A stretch of 64,000 nt of DNA from the NCBI GenBank assembly GCA_945862235.1, contig CAMAYU010000005.1, positions 1-64,000 on the forward strand. The letters are read 5' to 3'. The position numbers and the translations under genes were made by a program. The notes below the pieces were generated by a model, which saw only the letters and a program-made list of their open reading frames with translations, did not search any database and had not been told where the DNA came from. Shown here piece after piece: positions 61,989-64,000 of the stretch. The first letter of the stretch is position 1. Each line of letters starts with the position of its first letter. The DNA is from Schlesneria paludicola DSM 18645 (GTDB taxonomy: Bacteria > Planctomycetota > Planctomycetia > Planctomycetales > Planctomycetaceae).

Positions 61989-62750
61989 ATGCCTCAATGC
62001 GCCGTCTGCGATGAAGCCCTTCAGCCCGAGCAGAAGACCTGCCATGTGTGCGGTTCGACGGTGGAAGCGACCGCGCCCGCGAGTTCGCCTCCCGCACTCC
62101 CGCCCCTGCCACCGATGCCCCCCGCGTCGCTCGTGTCCGTTGAGAGTGACGGCGCGGCAAGCGACAGTGCGGAATCGACTCACGGTGAACGCGAATGTCC
62201 CGCGTGCGGCCTGACGTTTGGTGCGTCTCATCAGGACGAGTTCTGTTCGTGCGGCACCGAGCTTCAAGCACGCACGAGTTCGTCGGTCGCTCCCGCTGGA
62301 ACAACCTCCCCATCGGCGACCTCGCTGCCACCGATCCCCGCGCCGCCCGAGTCCGCTCCCGCAGCCCTCGCCGGAACAACACGCCCTCCAGCCGGAACGG
62401 TCTGCTTGGTCGTCTACTCCGACACCAAGCCGCGCCAGCCCGTGCGCTACTTCCCCATCAACAAGGATGTCGTGGTCCTCGGCCGACAAGACGCCGTGCG
62501 CGGTGACTTCCCCGATCTCGATCTCAGTTCGTTGGTGGACGAGTCCCTGTCGCGCAAGGTCTCGCGCCGCCATGCCGAAGTCCTGCGCGCCCGCGACACG
62601 CAGACGTTCACACTGCGACCGCTCCCCGGCAATACGGGAACTCAAGTCGGAAAAGAACTCGCCCAACCCGGCCAGAACTACCCCCTCACCGATGGCACCC
62701 CCATCATCCTCGGCGGCGTCATCTGGCTGAAGTTCGAGACGATCGCGTGA
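61989..62750 (+). CDS. Double zinc ribbon-FHA domain protein
   Basis: A 253-residue protein. Two zinc ribbons come first (Cys4, 7, 18, 21 and Cys70, 73, 86, 88), joined by a Pro/Ala/Ser-rich linker, followed by an FHA domain at ~138-250. FHA signatures are VLGRQDAV, SRKVSRRHAEVLRA (the conserved Ser-Arg-x-His) and NTGTQVG, which together bind phosphothreonine peptides. Because the domain is intact, this protein could read phosphorylated partners. It ends the module after the PP2C and VWA genes, each separated by repeats. Upstream kinases are not in the window. AAGGAAGCC precedes the ATG. Confidence 0.88.
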   Translation: MPQCAVCDEALQPEQKTCHVCGSTVEATAPASSPPALPPLPPMPPASLVSVESDGAASDSAESTHGERECPACGLTFGASHQDEFCSCGTELQARTSSSVAPAGTTSPSATSLPPIPAPPESAPAALAGTTRPPAGTVCLVVYSDTKPRQPVRYFPINKDVVVLGRQDAVRGDFPDLDLSSLVDESLSRKVSRRHAEVLRARDTQTFTLRPLPGNTGTQVGKELAQPGQNYPLTDGTPIILGGVIWLKFETIA

Positions 62751-62940
62751 CCCGAATTAAACGGCAAGCGTCGGTCCAATGCCTCTGACACTGAGTAACA
62801 TTGTTTAAACGAAAGCGCCTCGCTTTTGACCGCATGAAGTGGGAGTCGGCCAGACAATAGCGATGACGTTACTTTCGCCATCCAGTTCAAACCCCTGTCT
62901 TGAAGGTTTTCAAGTCGGTCATTTTTTTACTCCAGCGGGC

Positions 62941-62972
62941 TTGGCAAACTTGCCGGGCGTATTTAATATCAC
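62941..62972 (+). promoter_or_regulatory. Possible promoter and operator of the rrf2 gene
   Basis: TTGGCA (62941-62946), then a 17-base spacer and TAATAT, close to a sigma-70 pair. Overlapping the -10 is AATATCAC (62965-62972), which is also found in the operator-like site before the sulfate-binding gene, so this may be an autoregulation site. Confidence 0.45.
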
Positions 62973-63018
62973 TCAACAGGTCGTGCTTATTTCTCAAGCC
63001 GCAGGACAGGTACAGACG

Positions 63019-63483
63019 ATGAAGCTGTCACGCAAATCTGATTATGCCCTGCGTGCCTTGATGACGCTCGTCGAGCGATTCGGGCAGGGGCCGGTGTCGA
63101 TCCGGGAATTGGCCGAGATCAATGATGTTCCTCGTAGGTTCTTAGAGCACATCATGTTGGAGATGAAAGCGAAGGGTTGGGTCAACAGCATTGCCGGGCG
63201 GATCGGTGGGTTTGAGTTGGCCAAGCGGCCGGAAGAGATTTCAATGGGGCAGATCGTTCGGCATTTCGACGGCCTGCTGGCTCCGATTGGGTGTGTGTCC
63301 GTGTCGAACTATGAAAAGTGCAGCCAAGAAATGACTTGTCGTTTCCGACGCATCCTGCTGGAAATCCGGAATTACACGTCCCGATTGATGGATGAGGCGA
63401 ACTTGGCAGAAGTATTTGGGAGTGCTCCCGTGACTCAACTTGAAGTCTTTTCAGCAGCGTTTATCGGTGGCGACGGCATCTGA
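63019..63483 (+). CDS. Rrf2 family transcriptional regulator
   Basis: A 154-residue Rrf2 regulator. The winged-helix start is classical: MKLSRKSDYALRALMTLV, followed by ISIRELAEI-like residues (SIRELAEINDVPRRFLEHIM) and GWVNSIAGRIGGFELAK. Three cysteines at 92, 101 and 107 (C-x8-C-x5-C) could hold an iron-sulfur cluster as in IscR and NsrR. It lies 59 bases before a sulfate-binding lipoprotein gene, so it is probably a regulator of sulfur supply in the manner of CymR. ATG 63019 chosen because the domain begins there. Confidence 0.92.
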   Translation: MKLSRKSDYALRALMTLVERFGQGPVSIRELAEINDVPRRFLEHIMLEMKAKGWVNSIAGRIGGFELAKRPEEISMGQIVRHFDGLLAPIGCVSVSNYEKCSQEMTCRFRRILLEIRNYTSRLMDEANLAEVFGSAPVTQLEVFSAAFIGGDGI

Positions 63484-63502
63484 GTTTTCCATGTCCATAA
63501 AT

Positions 63503-63523
63503 ATCACCTACCTAGTGGGTGAT
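63503..63523. promoter_or_regulatory. Candidate operator for the Rrf2 regulator
   Basis: An interrupted dyad ATCACC-N9-GGTGAT with inner AC...GT pairs lies between rrf2 and the sulfate-binding gene, just upstream of the latter's start. The preceding AATATCAC is shared with the site before rrf2. The dyad length fits Rrf2 operators, but the assignment is inference. Confidence 0.5.
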
Positions 63524-63542
63524 TAGAATGCAGGCTAGAAAA

Positions 63543-64000
63543 ATGAACCGAGTTTTCTCAATGAGCGTCCTGTTGCTGATCGCTCTGACGAGTGCTGGCT
63601 GCCAGTCACGAACGAACACCAATCCGTCAGGCGAAACCCTCGAACTGTTGAATGTCTCGTACGATCCGACTCGTGAATTGTGGAAGGATCTGAATCGGGC
63701 GTTCATCCCAAAATACCAGCAGGAGACGGGCAACACGCTCACGATCAAGCAGTCACATGGTGCGTCGGGTAGTCAGGCGCGATCCATCGTCGATGGCTTG
63801 GAGGCCGATGTCGCGACGCTCTCGATCTGGTCGGATACGGACGCTCTTCGCAAGCAGGGGCTGCTGAAGGATCGGTGGGAAGAGGGGTTGCCGAATCGAT
63901 CGTTGCCCTACACCTCAACGGTTGTCTTCGTCGTGCGGAAGGGGAACCCGAAAGGGATCAAGGATTGGTCCGACCTGTCCAAACCCAACGTGGTTGTCGT
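63543..64000 (+). CDS. sbp: Sulfate ABC transporter substrate-binding lipoprotein, 3' end outside the window
   Basis: A partial gene running off the right edge. It opens with a lipoprotein signal ([14 protein letters not shown] with the LTSAGC lipobox) and continues as a sulfate/thiosulfate-binding protein: [50 protein letters not shown] and [19 protein letters not shown]. It should deliver sulfate to a CysTWA importer, whose genes probably follow beyond the window. I prefer ATG 63543; ATG 63528 in the same frame is possible. Rrf2 upstream suggests control by sulfur or redox state. Confidence 0.9.
   Translation, partial: MNRVFSMSVLLLIALTSAGCQSRTNTNPSGETLELLNVSYDPTRELWKDLNRAFIPKYQQETGNTLTIKQSHGASGSQARSIVDGLEADVATLSIWSDTDALRKQGLLKDRWEEGLPNRSLPYTSTVVFVVRKGNPKGIKDWSDLSKPNVVV

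Overview
The window looks like chromosomal DNA of a planctomycete (Planctomycetota). I infer this from high G+C content, three DUF1501 proteins, a tandem pair of DUF1559 proteins with a prepilin-type N-terminus and an H-x9-DG motif near the C-terminus, Uma2 and LOG family proteins, many secreted or coiled-coil proteins of unknown function, and short gene runs on alternating strands. I saw no rRNA, tRNA, CRISPR array, insertion sequence or phage gene. About 54 genes are annotated. The first (DUF1501) and last (sulfate-binding lipoprotein) are cut by the window ends.

Layout. 0-4.2 kb: DUF1501 end, then a lutA / Uma2 / lutB run on the minus strand. 4.3-10.7 kb: small membrane protein, secreted cyanophycinase-like peptidase, NfeD-like protein with flotillin FloA, a one-helix protein and a GT4 glycosyltransferase. 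10.8-17.0 kb: minus-strand flagellar export and regulation cluster flhA-flhF-flhG-small orf-fliA. 17.6-25.2 kb: glycogen phosphorylase, RsgA, ZIP transporter, pyrophosphatase, an acidic-tailed membrane protein and HemP. 25.5-33.2 kb: two DUF1559 proteins, MurJ, a LOG protein, a GT39-like membrane glycosyltransferase and a MoeB/ThiF enzyme. 33.2-37.7 kb: two coiled-coil membrane proteins, a 47-residue membrane protein overlapping one of them, a HisA-like protein and an alpha/beta hydrolase. 37.9-44.4 kb: LysS, LolC/E and LolD, IlvE, and a parvulin. 44.4-52.9 kb: S9 peptidase, an unrecognised 514-aa protein, an FG-GAP protein, an APC permease, and a nucleotidyltransferase-like gene with a small overlapping partner. 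52.9-57.6 kb: DUF1501, xylose isomerase, DUF1501. 58.1-62.8 kb: a phospho-signalling gene set (zinc ribbon-pseudokinase-PP2C, a VWA protein, a zinc ribbon-FHA protein). 63-64 kb: an Rrf2 regulator and a sulfate-binding lipoprotein.

The most striking signal is a set of imperfect to perfect palindromic repeats of about 60-190 bp. I sorted them by eye into families, called A to N here. They occupy many intergenic gaps and also lie in frame inside genes: two copies in the pseudokinase-PP2C gene, one in flhF, and two clusters in the GT39 gene. In six genes the stop codon lies within a repeat arm, and three of those proteins end in the same residues, HQPEA. Some arm pairs carry matched differences that preserve base pairing. 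The signalling locus is the densest: four family A copies and two family B copies in about 4.3 kb. The pseudokinase-PP2C / VWA / FHA module together with its palindromic elements is my best candidate for an undescribed system.
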